64,000 nt of DNA. Origin: Glycine soja (taxonomy: Eukaryota > Streptophyta > Magnoliopsida > Fabales > Fabaceae). The position numbers were made by a program, and so were the translations under genes. Below the pieces are notes generated by a model. That model ran no database searches. It was not told where the DNA came from and worked only from the letters and a program-made list of their open reading frames with translations. Shown here piece by piece: positions 1 to 11,273 of this stretch (the stretch's first letter is position 1; each line of letters begins with the position of its first letter). Where the stretch lies: positions 30,860,034 through 30,924,033 of the forward strand of contig NC_041019.1 in the NCBI RefSeq assembly GCF_004193775.1. Reading direction: 5' to 3'.

Positions 1-180
1 CCCACTTGGTGAAATAATCTATCGCTACGAGGATGAAGCGATGACCATTCGAGGCCTTGGGCTCAATGGCCCGATGACATCTATTCCCCACATGGAGAAA
101 GGCCAAGGGGCGGACAGGACATTCAGAGGATGTGGTGGGCATGACATTATCTGAGAATGCTTGACATTTGTGGCATGTCC
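1..180 (-). pseudogene. Integrase start of copy A, inverted
   Basis: Read on the minus strand, this encodes the zinc-finger tail (H-K-C pattern) and the beginning of a Ty3/gypsy integrase core, including the first catalytic Asp in the GIDVIG motif and a TKW motif that ends at base 1. One-base indels break the frame. The matching continuation of the core (VEAASY...) lies on the opposite strand from about 2161, so the integrase is split by an inversion. Assignment rests on close similarity to the intact integrase of copy C at 19886-20764. Confidence 0.8.
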
Positions 181-1065
181 TCACATGGACACAACAATCA
201 CTTTCCATGTAAGCCAGTAATAACCTGCTCTTAGGATCTTCCTGGCCATAGCATGCCCGTTGGCGTGCATTCCAAACGAGCCCTCATGGACTTCCTCGAT
301 CATGTGATTTGCCTCCTTGGCATCCACACACCGCAGGAGTGTCATGTCGTGATTTCTTTTATACAGTATGCTTCCGCTCATGAAGAAACGCGCTTCCAAC
401 CTTCTCAATGTCCGTTTATCGTTGTCGGCAATCTCTGGCGGGTATTCTTTGCTTACGACATATCGCTTGAGTCGAAATACCAAGGCTTCCCGTCCCGTTC
501 CTCTTCCACTTGGCAACAATGCGCGGGTTTGCCACGACACCAAATTCAATGTAGGTAGATCCCCGTGCGGTGTTAGCTGGAACATAGACGCCAACGTAGC
601 AAGTGCATCCGCCATTTGATTTTCCTCGCGGGGAACATGATGGAAGGAGATCTCATCGAAGGTTTTAGCCAATTCCTTGATATAGGCTTTGTAGGGTATC
701 AGCTTGGGATCTCTAGTCTCCCATTCCCCTCTCAGCTGATGGATTACCAACGCTGAGTCGCCGTACACCTTGAGTAGTTTGACATTGGAGTCAATTGCTG
801 CCTGGACGGCTAGGGCACATGCTTCATATTCGGCCATGTTGTTGGTGCAGTCGAATCCTAGCCTGGCTGTGAAAGGTACACATTGATTGTCCGGAGAGAC
901 CAACACTGCCCCAACGCCATGACCTAGAATGTTTGACGCTCCGTCAAACCATACAGTCCATTTGTCCCGATCTTCGTCCAATTTTTCCTCGAACAAGGCC
1001 ATGATGTCCTCATCCGGGAATTCAGGATGCATGGGTTGGTAGTCGTTAAGAGGCTGTTGAGCCAA
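181..1065 (-). pseudogene. Second RNase H (plant/archaeal-like) and integrase zinc finger, copy A
   Basis: This open stretch of 294 codons carries a second RNase H domain of the kind found in Tat/Ogre elements (RVT_3 family). FDGAS supplies the first Asp, NMAEYEA the Glu, GDSALV the second Asp and NQMADAL the last acidic residue. After it comes the start of the integrase HHCC region (HEGSFGMHANGHAM). The frame is lost by a one-base deletion near base 205. A conventional RT-linked RNase H lies just upstream on the same strand, so the element had two RNases H, a trait of the Tat clade. It is a decayed copy, not an active gene. Confidence 0.85.
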
Positions 1066-1403
1066 ATAATCTTGCTAAAGCGCTTCCTTTTATCGCCTTT
1101 TGGTGACGTAGACTATATCAAACTCAGATAGCAGGACTGCCACCGGGCGATTCGTCCCGTGAGAGCTGGCTTTTCAAAGATGTACTTAACCGGGTCCATT
1201 TTGGATATCAACCAGGTAGTATGGCTCAGCTGTACTGCCTTAGGCGATGGGATGCCCATACTAACGCACAACACGTTCTTTCGAGCAAGGAATAATTCAT
1301 CTCACAGGTCGTGAACTTCTTACTTAGGTAGTAAACAGCGCGCTCTTTCTTCCCGGATTCGTCATGTTGCCCCAGCATACACCCATTGATTCGTCCAAGA
1401 TTG
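1066..1403 (-). pseudogene. RT-linked RNase H remnant, copy A
   Basis: The minus strand shows, in shifting frames, the RT-connection/RNase H signature of gypsy polyproteins (LGQHD, a KKERAVYYLSKKF-like block, and a P-V-KYIFEKPA-like block). Frameshifts and stops prevent a continuous ORF. It lies between the RT fragment and the second RNase H in the normal gypsy order. Confidence 0.65.
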
Positions 1404-2158
1404 TCAGTACAAAATGAGAGGCCTTCCAGGTACTGGTGGCATAAGCACGGGAGGATTCATTAAGCACTTTTTGATCCTTCCAAAAGCCTCTTGGCAATCC
1501 TCATTCCAGCGATCAGTTTGGTTTTTGTGCAAGAGCTTGAACAACGGCTCACAAATGGCGGTGAGCTGCGATATGAATCTGGCAATATAATTCAAACGCC
1601 CCAGGAAACCTCGGACTTGCCTCTCTGTACGGGGTTCTGGCATCTCAAGGATAGCCTTCACTTTTTCGGGGTCTACCTCTATCCCTTTCTGGCTTACAAT
1701 GAAACCAAGCAATTTCCCTGATTTGACCCCAAAGGTACAATTAGGGGGTTCAACCTTAATTGATATTTCTTAAGCCTTTCGAACAACTTCCGCAGGTTGA
1801 CAAGGTGTTCTTCCTCGGATTTAGATTTAGCAATTATGTCGTCCACGTAGACCTCGATCTCTTGATGCATCATATCATGGAACAAAGCTACCATGGCCCG
1901 TTGATAAGTTGCCCCGGAATTCTTGAGTCCAAAGGACATCACCTTGTAACAGAACGTCCCCCACAGGGTGACGAAAGTAGTCTTTTCCATATCCTCGGCG
2001 CCATCTTTATCTGATTGTAACCAGAGAAACCGTCCATGAAGGAAAATAAAGCGAATTGGCCGTGTTATCTACGAGGATATCGATGTGTGGTAAAGGAAAA
2101 TTGTCTTGGGACTGCCCGATTCAGGTCCCGATAATCCACACACATTCGTACTTATATC
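1404..2158 (-). pseudogene. Reverse transcriptase fragment, copy A
   Basis: Two overlapping minus-strand ORFs (1990-1694 and 1712-1404) and a short frameshifted piece encode the palm and thumb of a Ty3/gypsy reverse transcriptase. CVDYRDLNRA is near 2150, SFGLKNSGATYQ near 1930, the catalytic YVDD is at 1839-1850, and the ILEMPEP...RGFLGRLNYIARFI thumb follows. At about 2160 the RT sequence stops abruptly, upstream of its N-terminal fingers, and the plus-strand integrase begins. The frame is broken at least twice, so this is a pseudogene. Confidence 0.85.
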
Positions 2159-2160
2159 TT

Positions 2161-2924
2161 GGGTTGAGGCGGCTTCATATACCAATGTCACGAGGAATGT
2201 GGTGATCAGGTTCATTAAGAAAGAGATCATCTGCCGATATGGTTTGCCAAGGAAGATTATCACGGACAATGGCACCAACCTGAATAACAAGATGATGGGG
2301 GAAATGTGCGAGGAGTTTAAAATCCAGCATCACAATTCCACACCCTACCGGCCAAAGATGAATGGAGCCGTGGAAGCGGCCAATAAGAATATCAAAAAGA
2401 TTATCCAAAAGATGACCGTGTCATACAAGGATTGGCACGAAATGCTCCCATTCGCGTTACACGGTTACCGGACTTCAGTGCAAACGTCAACTGGGGCAAC
2501 GTCGTTCTCATTGGTATATGGGATGGAGGCTGTGTTACCGTTTGAGGTAGAAGTCCCGTCATTAAGGATCTTGGCAGAATCCGGATTAAAGGAATCAGAG
2601 TGGGCTCAAACGCGCTATGACCAGCTCAACCTCATTGAGGGTAAGCGCTTAACGGCCATGAGTCATGGGCGCTTATACCAGCAAAGAATGAAGAGTGCAT
2701 TCGACAAGAAAGTACGCTTATGCAAGTTCCATGAGGGAGACCTTGTGCTAAAGAAAATGTCCCATGCTGTCAAGGACCATCGAGGGAAATGGGCCCCGAA
2801 CTACGAAGGGCCTTTTGTTGTGAAGAGGGCTTTTTCCGGAGGAGCCCTGGTGCTTACCAACATGGATGGCGAAGAGCTACCTTCACCCGTGAACTCTGAT
2901 GTCGTCAAACAATATTATGCTTAG
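2161..2924 (+). pseudogene. Integrase core and C-terminal domain, copy A
   Basis: The plus strand is open from the inversion junction to a TAG-terminated end (KQYYA). It holds the second catalytic Asp in TDNGTNLNN (about 2265), the catalytic Glu in GAVEAANK (about 2370), and the GPY/F-type C-terminal module (WAPNYEGPFVVKRAF). The first Asp is missing here because it was carried into the inverted block at bases 1-120. It closely resembles the integrase of copy C, and the polyprotein ends at the same residues. Confidence 0.88.
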
Positions 2925-3676
2925 AAGCTGGGGCAATTAAGGATGTCGCTGCATGTTCTTTATCTTTATGCGTTTTCTGGATTTCCCCCAGGGATTTCCT
3001 GTCTGTTGTATCTCTCGTTACAATCTTTCAAAGAAATGAACGTGGATTCGAGGCTTTAGTCCTCACGTTAGTTTCAAACCTTGCGTTAATCTGTGATCAC
3101 CTGAGCCCTTCTGCTCAGTTCATGGGATGCCCCAAGCGCTTAATTAGAATTGAACCTGAACCAACTTTCCCTAAATTTGCTGCGTTTGAAAACATTCATG
3201 CATACGCATACGCATACGCATGCATATTGTTGTGGTAAAACAGGGGCAGGATCATCTTGGGCTACCTTCTGGGGTAGAGACAAAACATGAACGGCAGAAA
3301 CCAATCAAGGTAAGGTAATGACGCGGTCAAGATTGGCCATACCTGGTTGTTTATTACTTGCAGGTACTTAAGGACGGATGCAAGTGGGGATGGGGTCACG
3401 ACCGACCGATCGTTGCCCCTTCTCTGCGCGAAACAAGCAGAGAATGTCGCTGCAAGGCAGCCCCGTATCCTTTGTATTTTGCAGCTTTCTTTTACTATTT
3501 GTTTGTTTTAAAAAGTAAAAATAAGTAATCAACACCTAATTCTAACCACAGGAATCAAAAACTTCTTTTCCCCCCTTTCAAAAGCCATACCCACGGGATT
3601 GACGAGTTTGCAGCCCTAGGGTCATCCTTTTTCGCATTTTTTGATTCCGTTTTGCGCTTTTGTTCATCACCAACAA
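2925..3676 (+). other. Spacer between pol and ORF3, with a putative leader exon
   Basis: This non-coding segment follows pol. It contains a short CATACG repeat (about 3200-3222) and ends in CCAACAA immediately before GTAAGT. The equivalent spacer in copy C (18998-19885) is alignable by eye, including the AAGGCAGCC and AAACAAACAA blocks. Its last part may be a 5' untranslated exon of ORF3. Confidence 0.5.
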
Positions 3677-4896
3677 GTAAGTGTTCCATCCCTAAGCTTT
3701 CTAGCTTTTCATTGGTGTATTTTGATCTCCTTTTGGTGCTCTAAATTGTGGGAATGTGCTCAAATATATGGGGCAATTTTGGTTTGTTTTCTTGCTTGAT
3801 TAGGTTGAATTAGGGGTTTGTATGGGATGGCCCTAGGCCTATAATGCATTTTGGAACAATGGGACATGCCACATTGTCCCCGTTCTCTTGCTATTGACGC
3901 CTAAACGCGCGCCCACCAAGTGTTCGGTGAAATGCCTCAATGGCATTAGCGCGTGACTTTTGTAAGGAAACAACCCATGGGGCATTTTGGTTTGTACATA
4001 TTTTCTATTTTTGGAATATGTATTCATTCCCGAAAAAGGCTAGAGTAATTGCCCCACATATATCCTAGGCCTAGGAACTAAAATTTTATGCAAAAAGAAC
4101 ACAAGTGGAGGTGCATATTGGGTAAAGTTACCCTTTTTGGCCAGCAATCAGCTATGGGCCACGCTACAATAATTTCCCTACGCCTAGATGTTTAGGAATT
4201 TTGCTCGTTATGAATGTGTAGGTTTAGAATAGGTAGCAAAATACCTTTGGCAATTTACACTTTGGGTATGATAGCAAAATACTTGGATGTATGTACATAT
4301 AATTTTTGGTAGTCAAAATGTCTCACAAAAAAAATATATATATAAATATGTTGCATGTTATGTAAAGGAAATACATTACAAAAAATAATATACCTTTTAA
4401 TTTGAATACAATTTTAGTCAGCAAAGGAAAATATACTTGAATTTGCATGCGACTTTAGGTAGCAAAAACTTGAAAAGAGCATGAAATGTAGCACCTTATT
4501 GTGTAGATAGTCAAGATTCATCATGAAGTTTGTGTATGTATAGGTATTAGAAATACCAAGATGTGCACATGTGCAATTTTTGGTACCCCAAAATGCTTTG
4601 AGTATGCATGTATGTAAATTTAGCCAAGGAGATGTGTGTGATGTAAGTAACAAATACACCTTGGAAGTACATGTAAATAATCTAGATAACGAAGCTGCCT
4701 TGATTGTATATGGGTGCATTTTTTCTTAGTTAATAGAATGTCTTGTGCAAGTGAACATTCGTAAGGAAATATGCGCATAAGCTTGCTCTAAATTTACATT
4801 GATGTTTGTATTTATGGGGGGAGGTTGTATGCCATTTTTGTTTTAAGAGTAGTGTCCCACTGGTAAAACTAACTTTCCAAATGTTTGCCTTCGCAG
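3677..4896 (+). other. Candidate intron upstream of ORF3, copy A
   Basis: A 1220-bp AT-rich segment is bounded by GTAAGT at 3677 and by a pyrimidine-poor but clear TTCGCAG at 4896, four bases before the ORF3 ATG. Copy C has the same donor context (CCAACAAGTAAGT) and the same acceptor context (TTTCGCAGGAAATGG) around a 1036-bp segment, although the interior has diverged. Conserved edges with a diverged middle are the usual picture of an intron. Splicing itself is inferred. Confidence 0.6.
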
Positions 4897-4899
4897 GAA

Positions 4900-6150
4900 A
4901 TGGCCCCGAGGAAGCTTGCCTCAAAGAGGTCCAGGAAGGACAAGGCAGCCGAAGGAACTAGTTCCGCTCCGGAGTATGACAGTCACCACTTTAGGAGCGC
5001 TGTACACTAGCAGCGCTTCGAGGCCATCAAGGGATGGTCGTTTCTCCGGGAGCGACGCGTCCAGCTCAGGGACGACGAGTATACTGATTTCCAGGAGGAA
5101 ATAGGGCGCCGGCGGTGGGCACCACTGGTTACTCCCATGTCCAAGTTTGATCCAGAAATAGTCCTTGAGTTTTATGCCAATGCTTGGCCAACAGAGGAGG
5201 GCGTGCGTGACATGAGATCCTGGGTAAGGGGTCAGTGGATCCCGTTTGATGCCGACGCTATCGGCCAACTCCTAGGATATCCGTTGGTGTTGGAAGAGGG
5301 CCAGGAATGTGAGTATGGCCAGAGGAGGAACCGGTCTGATGGGTTCGATGAGGAGGCCATCGCCCAACTGCTATGTATACCGGGGCAGGATTTTGCCCGG
5401 ACTGCTGCAGGGAGGCGAGTGCGAATCATGCGCACCAACATGACCACCCTGACCCAGATATGGATGACGTTGCTCCTTAGCAACATCCTGCCCACCGATC
5501 ATAATTCCGACCTTCCCATGCCGAAGTGTCAGCTGGTGTACGCCATCCTGACACGGATGAGCATCCATGTGGCTCAGTTGATCGCTGATGCCATCTATAT
5601 TTTTGCAGGTATGGCGCCCACTAGGCACCCTTTGGACCCAGATAAGTCCAACAGGGCCCTGGGATTCCCCGCACTGATCACAGGACTCTGCCAGTCGTTC
5701 GGAGTCCCCGTTGCACCTACCAAGGTGATTCGGCCGCCCATCACCCGGGCTTTTATTGAGAAGTACTGTACCCAGAGACAGGCTCAGGGTGATGCTCCAC
5801 AGGCCGCAGGCGCGCCACCACCGCCTCATCAGGCTGGCCAGGCTGGGGCATTTGACATGGAGCAGTATTTACGGCATTTGGTTCGCTAGCAGGCGGCCAA
5901 CCACCGAGCACATGTACAGACCCATGATTGTCTGTACCAGATGAGCCTTAGCATGCAGAGCCAGGGCTTCGCTTCTTTTTCATGCCCTACTCCAGACCAG
6001 TTCAGGGCAGAGGTTGCATGGCCCGGAGATTGGCCCGAGGCCCAAGCAGGAGAGGCACCCCCAGAAGCTCCCGACGATGGAGAAGAGGCCCACGAGGACG
6101 AGGAGATGGCCGATTTGCTTGACTTCTTGGGAGGGAGTGGAGATACGTGA
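4900..6150 (+). pseudogene. ORF3, putative plant transposon protein, copy A
   Basis: The 417-codon frame starts MAPRKLASKRSRKDK. It has a basic N-terminus, a central conserved block (VLEFYANAWPT, MRSWVRGQWIPF, MTTLTQIWMTLLLSNI, RMSIHVAQLIADAI), a Pro/Gln-rich linker and an acidic tail ending MADLLDFLGGSGDT. The central block matches what Pfam calls a putative plant transposon protein (Transposase_32-like), which is common in legume LTR elements and has no known biochemical activity. Two in-frame TAG codons, at 5008-5010 and 5887-5889, replace CAG codons kept in copy C, so this copy is dead. The ATG follows the putative splice acceptor by three bases. Confidence 0.75.
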
Positions 6151-7785
6151 CTGGGAGATCCCCAGATTCATGTTTTCTTTCATATTTCTTTTATCATTTT
6201 TATTCTATGTTATTGTTTTGACTTGAGAGACTAATGTTTGTTTTTGTTGTTTCGATTGTCATTTGTACATCGCATACATTTTTTTTGCTGCGTTAGTGTT
6301 TATATATCATTACTATCGATGATGTTTGAAATTCTGGAACCGTGTAGAGTTTTTCGTTTAGGAACATCGTCCCAAAAATATATATGTAAAATAAACAAAA
6401 ATCATGATAAAAATAAAAATAGAAAAGAAAAAAAATGAAATGGAAAAGAGAACAAAAGAAAAAGAGAGAGCAAGTAAAGAAAAAGAGAGCAAATAAGGAA
6501 AAAGAAAGCAAGTAAGAAAAAAGGTGGAAAAAGAGAAAATAAGTTGTCTAGCTAAAAAATCGGCATGCTTTTGAAAAGAGATGATTTCCAACTTTTCTTT
6601 AAAAGAAAAATTCGCTGATCATAGCTAGTTTTTGAAAAAAAACGTGTCTACACCTGAAGGGTGAATGCTGTGAAATTTCCCCGGATGCCCGAAATGGACT
6701 TGGAGGAATGCACAAATTGATAAAAGAACATATTTTGGAAACATTGGGTTGATTTAAAATGGAGGAAATGAATCCTGAGCCCTAGCATCACATGACCATA
6801 AAAGTTTGACACTTGAGTGTCCACATAGGTGCATGCATGACCAGTTTTGCATAAAAGTTTCCAAATCATCATTTTTGCATTTGTGTCATGGAAATAGTGT
6901 GGGGCATCCCTTTTATCCTTGAACCAAACCAAACCCTGACATGTATCATGTCTAGCCATTCTACAAGCTTTGAGCCAAAATCCTGACTCACCATAAACCT
7001 TACCCTCGGAAGCAAAAAAAGGAAGGAAGGAAAGGAAATTCCCAATCAAAGAGAAAGCAAAAAAGGAAGGAAAGGAAATTCCCAATCAAAGAGTGGGAGA
7101 AAGAGAAAAAAAGAAACGAAAGGAAATTCCCAATCAAAGAGTGGGAGAAAGAGAAAAGAAAAGAAAGAAAATTCCCAACCAAAGAATGGGAGAAAGTAAA
7201 AAAGAAGGAAACCATGACCTAAAAGTGGTCTTCTCCCTTTGATTACCAACCAAAATCCTGTGCGCTAGCGACTTTTTCGCCCTGCACTAAACAAAAACAG
7301 AAAAGGAAAAAAGCCAACCAAAAATCAAAAGCCAAAAACACACAAAAACCAAAAAAAAAAAAAAAACCATCAAAAGAACCCATTCCCAAGGGAAGTCTTA
7401 TTGATCCATGATCACGCATGTAATTTTTGATTTGATAGGAAATAATTTGCAAAGTCAATTCATGACATATCTATGGTTCGGAATTAGGATGAAACACTTA
7501 CCTGTGCGAGATTGATACACTTTGAGTGGATTTCTTCTATTTTTGTCGAACCCAGTGTTTCCTCTAAATGGTCATTTAGAAACGAAATGCTAACATCCAA
7601 AATCTCATTTATGGTTATGGGGGATTTCATCAGCAGACTCTCCTTCCCCGGTAGACGCATTGTTTTTCACTCAAAAAAGCATATGCTGCTCTAAATCAGT
7701 TGGAATGTTTGTCTCTTTGCTAAAGCATGTTTGCATTTTAGTGGAGAAAACACCGAGACTTTTTCAAGTCTCACAAGTTATCCAG
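6151..7785 (+). other. 3' untranslated region of copy A, purine-rich
   Basis: There is no coding potential beyond low-complexity frames. A long purine stretch runs from about 6400 to 6540, a diverged segment alignable with copy C (15060-16700) follows, and a GA-rich tandem block lies at 7012-7200. Poly-Phe frames on the reverse strand are by-products of the purine bias. Confidence 0.6.
7012..7200 (+). repeat. GGAAATTCCCAATCAAAGAG tandem repeat
   Basis: Four imperfect copies of a 40-60 bp unit contain GGAAATTCCCAATCAAAGAG, joined by AGAAA-rich linkers of varying length. It lies in the 3' UTR of copy A. Confidence 0.85.
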
Positions 7786-7850
7786 AACTACGTAGGTCTG
7801 AGTTCCTCATTGGAGGATACGTAGGAGCAAGAGCCTCGCTTTTGTCGACC
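7786..7850 (+). promoter_or_regulatory. Double TACGTAGG module outside the LTR
   Basis: CTACGTAGG (7788-7796), a CCTCAT...GAGGA stem and a second TACGTAGG (7818-7825) are followed by GAGCAAG and TTGTCGACC. The same order of blocks is found inside every LTR of this family in the window, but here it stands in the 3' UTR, just before the satellite arrays. Confidence 0.7.
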
Positions 7851-7924
7851 GCACCACTTTTGTTACCATGATCCAAGAGCTGGTAGCCCGCGGAGATACC
7901 TTACGGTTATCCGCACCCTTTTGT

Positions 7925-8560
7925 CATCCAGAGGCGGTGGGCCCGATGACAAGCAGAGACAAAATTTGGTCATTCTGCACCCTTGTATCATCCAGAGGCG
8001 GCGGTCCTGATGATACGCGGAGATACCTTACGGTTATCCGCACCCTTTTGTCATCCAGAGGCGGCGGGCCCGATGACAAGCAGAGACAAAATTTGGTCAT
8101 TCTGCACCCTTGTATCATCCAGAGGCGGCGGGCCCGATGACAAGCAGAGACAAAATTTGGTCATTCTGCACCCTTGTATCATCCAGAGGCGGCGGGCCCG
8201 ATGACAAGCAGAGACAAAATTTGGTCATTCTGCACCCTTGTATCATCCAGAGGCGGCGGGCCCGATGATACGCGGAGATACCTTACGGTTATCCGCACCC
8301 TTTTGTCATCCAGAGGCGGCGGGCCCGATGACAAGCAGAGACAAAATTTGGCCATTCTGCACCCTTGTGTCATCGAGAGGCGGCGGACCCGATGATACGC
8401 GGAGATACCTTACGGTTATCCGCACCTTTGTGTCATCCAGAGGCGGCGGGCCCGATGATACGCGGAGATACCTTACGGTTATCCGCACCGTTGTGTCATC
8501 CAGAGGCGGCGGGCCCGATGATACGCGGAAATACCCGAGTGGTTATCCGTATAAACATTC
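7925..8560 (+). repeat. 63/64-bp satellite array, ten units
   Basis: Units begin with CATCCAGAGGCGGCGGGCCC at 7925, 7989, 8052, 8116, 8180, 8244, 8307, 8371, 8434 and 8497. Two interleaved variants share this core. A 64-bp type contains AAGCAGAGACAAAATTTGG and a 63-bp type contains ACGCGGAGATACCTTACGG. Frames that stay open through the array reflect the unit lengths, not coding. Tandem arrays in the 3' UTR are typical of Tat/Ogre elements. Confidence 0.95.
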
Positions 8561-8690
8561 TTTTGCTATCTGTAAGACAGAACGCTTGATAGCATGCAGA
8601 GGCTGACATAGTCTTCTGCACCTTTTGTTCCTCCGGGAACAACAAGTCATTTACATGCGGAAATTTCATGGTCGCCCGCGACTCTCGTCA

Positions 8691-9510
8691 ACCGAGAGGA
8701 GCGAAATTAGTGTCATACCCTAATTTTCGTCCGGGGACCTTTGCTTGATGACATGCGACCTTTCTTTGGTCCTTGTGAGGTGCTTGGCACCCATCATTAG
8801 GCGATTTGTGAAATTCTAGGAACGACAAGTCATGGTCACCCGCCACTCTCGTTAACCGAGAGGAGCGAAATTAGTGTCATACCCTAATTTTCGTCCGGGG
8901 ACCTTTGCTTGATGACATGCGACCTTTCTTTGGTCCTTGTGAGGTGCTTGGCACCCATCATTAGGCGATTTGTGAAATTCCGGGAACGACAAGTCATGGT
9001 CACCCGCGACTCTCGTTAACCGAGAGGAGCGAAATTAGTGTCATACCCTAATTTTCATCCGGGGACCTTTGCTTGATGACATGCGACCTTTCTTTGGTCC
9101 TTGTGAGGTGCTTGGCACCCATCATTAGGCGATTTGTGAAATTCCGGGAACGACAAGTCATGGTCACCCGCGACTCTCGTCAACCGAGAGGAGCGAAATT
9201 AGTGTCATACACCAATTTTTGTCCGGGGACCTTTTCTTGATGACATGCGACCTTTCTTTGGTCCTTGTGAGGTGCTTGGCACCCATCATTAGGCGATTTG
9301 TGAAATTCCGGGAACGACAAGTCATGGTCACCCGCGACTCTCGTTAACCGAGAGGAGCGAAATTAGTGTCATACCCTAATTTTCGTCCGGGGACCTTTGC
9401 TTGATGACATGCGACCTTTCTTTGGTCCTTGTGAGGTGCTTGGCACCCATCATTAGGCAATTTGTGAAAATCTGGGAACAACAAGTCATTTGCATGTGGA
9501 GATTTTATGG
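8691..9510 (+). repeat. 164-bp tandem array containing the LTR start, five units
   Basis: Units begin at 8691, 8855, 9019, 9183 and 9347, exactly 164 bp apart and nearly identical. Each contains about 106 bp corresponding to the first bases of the LTR (TGTCATACCC... as at 9607), plus about 55 bp of the sequence that normally lies before the polypurine tract. The stretch with the hairpin and polypurine tract is absent from the units. Confidence 0.95.
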
Positions 9511-9557
9511 TCACCCGCGACTCTCGTCAAATCGAGAGGAACGAAATTAGTGTCTTA

Positions 9558-9606
9558 TCTTTACTTTCCTTTTATCTCCAATAAAAGACAAGTAAAGAGG
9601 GGCAAC
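9558..9606 (+). promoter_or_regulatory. Polypurine tract with adjacent hairpin, copy A
   Basis: TCTTTACTT (9558-9566) and AAGTAAAGA (9590-9598) can pair. The right arm runs into AAGAGGGGCAAC, which abuts the LTR start TGTCATACCC. This is where plus-strand DNA synthesis would be primed. Copy B has the same arrangement at 31534-31583. Confidence 0.8.
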
Positions 9607-11273
9607 TGTCATACCCTAATTTCGTCCGGGGACCTTTGCTTGATGACATGCGACCTTTCTTTGGTCCTTGTGAGGTGCTTGGTACCCATCATTAGGCAAT
9701 TTGTGAAATTCCAAGACATGCCGAAAAACCAAAAAAATATTGATGCACAATCCGTAAGTTTCCGTGACACACCGGAAATCAAATGGAAGCATCGTTGCAT
9801 AATTAAGTGAGGTTCCGTAACATTCCGTAAGTCAAAAAGGGGATGATTATGTAAACCGCAAGGTTCCGTAACATTACGGAAAGAAAACAAGTATCGTTAC
9901 GAAATTCGTAAGTTTCCGTAACTTTACGAAAAAAGAATCACCAAAAAAAAGCAGAGGGGGGTGTACTTAGTAAAAATGGGGGTGCAAATAGCACCCAGGC
10001 CCACTTGGGCCCTCCAGAGTATTCCTCCAGAAGGTTGTTGCTTCTGGAGGAAGCAACCTGGCTCGCCTGGGCGAACTGAGCTCTCTGGGCGAGCTGGGCG
10101 GCAACCACCTCCCCTATTTTGCTATAAATAGGGGAGGAAGTGAAGAAGAAAAGGGTTCAGCCCCTTAGGCACTTCTCTCTCTTTCGAATTTGCTTGGAAA
10201 AATTGTTTCCGTGAAGAAAATCTAAGCCGAGGCGCTTCCGAATCGTTTCCGTAACGTTTTCCGTGAAGAATTTCGCGAAGGTTTCGACCGTTCTTCGACG
10301 TTCTTCATTCGTTCTTCATCGTTCTTCGATCTTCAACGGGTAAGTACCTCGAACCAAGCTTTTCGATTCATTCTATGTACCCGTAGTGGTCCACATTGTG
10401 TTTCGTGCATTTTTATTCTCGTTTTGTTTACTTTTTATACCCCCTCTTGACGTGCTTAAGCCATTTTACTTAAGTCATTCTTCGTTTAACTTAAAAATAA
10501 AATAAATTTCCACCGAACGTTTGAATTGTATTATCCGTTAATTTCGGTTAAAATAAATTCCGACCGTTCAGTCGTGCCGTAATCACATTGAAAATCAAAA
10601 AGAGGTAAAAAATAATGTAATAATCAAAAAAATATCTTTTAGTAAAATAAAGCGGAAAATCAATCGGGCGTTTTCTCTTTGGGATTTCTTATTCTTAATC
10701 GAATTGATTAATAACTAAAGTGAAACTAAGGCTAAAATCAACTCGCCTAGTCAAGCTCGTCCATAAAAATAGGCTTTTGAAGTTTGTCATTTCAATTTCT
10801 CACTAAGTAAAAATGGATCATTTTTAAGGTCCAACGCCTTAAAATGATCACCATTTAAGTAAAAAGAATCACGCATAAGAAAGAACTACGTAGGTCTGAT
10901 TTTCTCATCCCAAAATTGAGGAATACGTAGGAGCAAAGGGAAACACCCTTGTCGACCACAAAAAAGAAAAAAATATAAAAAGGGTATAAAGGATATAAGG
11001 ACATAAAAGGGAACGTAAAAATCAAAGTCATGTTTGCACATTCGATTAAAGGCTGTCGTCCCTTGGGGCGAACGTGTGGGGTGCCAATACCTTCCCCGTG
11101 CGTAAATACAACTCCCGAACCTTTCACTTAAAAGTTCGTAGATCGCGTCTTTTCCGGTTTTTCCGACGTTTTCCTCAAATAAACGTTGGTGGCGACTCCG
11201 CGCGTATTCCTTTCGTGGAACACGCATCCCGCGAGTCACGCGTCGCCCTCCCGCCGAAGGGTAGGTTGCGACA
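9607..11273 (+). mobile_element. 3' LTR of copy A (Tat/Ogre-like)
   Basis: The 1667-bp LTR begins TGTCATACCC and ends GGTTGCGACA. It has TATAAATA at 10123-10130, a double TACGTAGG module at 10886-10931, and a TGGCGACTCC block near its end. It follows a polypurine tract, so it is the 3' LTR. The flanking base run to the right (CATGA) is the start of a minus-strand element leader, so copy A was inserted into copy D. The 5' LTR lies outside the window. Confidence 0.93.
10123..10130 (+). promoter_or_regulatory. TATA box of copy A LTR
   Basis: TATAAATA lies about 515 bp into the LTR, followed by a GC-containing leader. The same box occurs in all other LTRs of the family. Confidence 0.75.

Noticed and set aside
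6293..7458. Minus-strand Phe/Leu-rich ORFs that look like membrane proteins
   Set aside because: They are the complement of purine-rich 3' UTR sequence. No start context or conserved equivalent in copies B and C.
7868..8606. ORFs on both strands through the 63/64-bp array, and a CRISPR-like look
   Set aside because: Open frames on both strands arise from the repeat. The units are contiguous without spacers, in a plant 3' UTR, so this is not CRISPR.
10855..11239. Minus-strand ORFs of 90-117 residues, also at 60541-60940
   Set aside because: They lie antisense within conserved LTR sequence. Similarity between them comes from the LTR family, and frames differ by indels.
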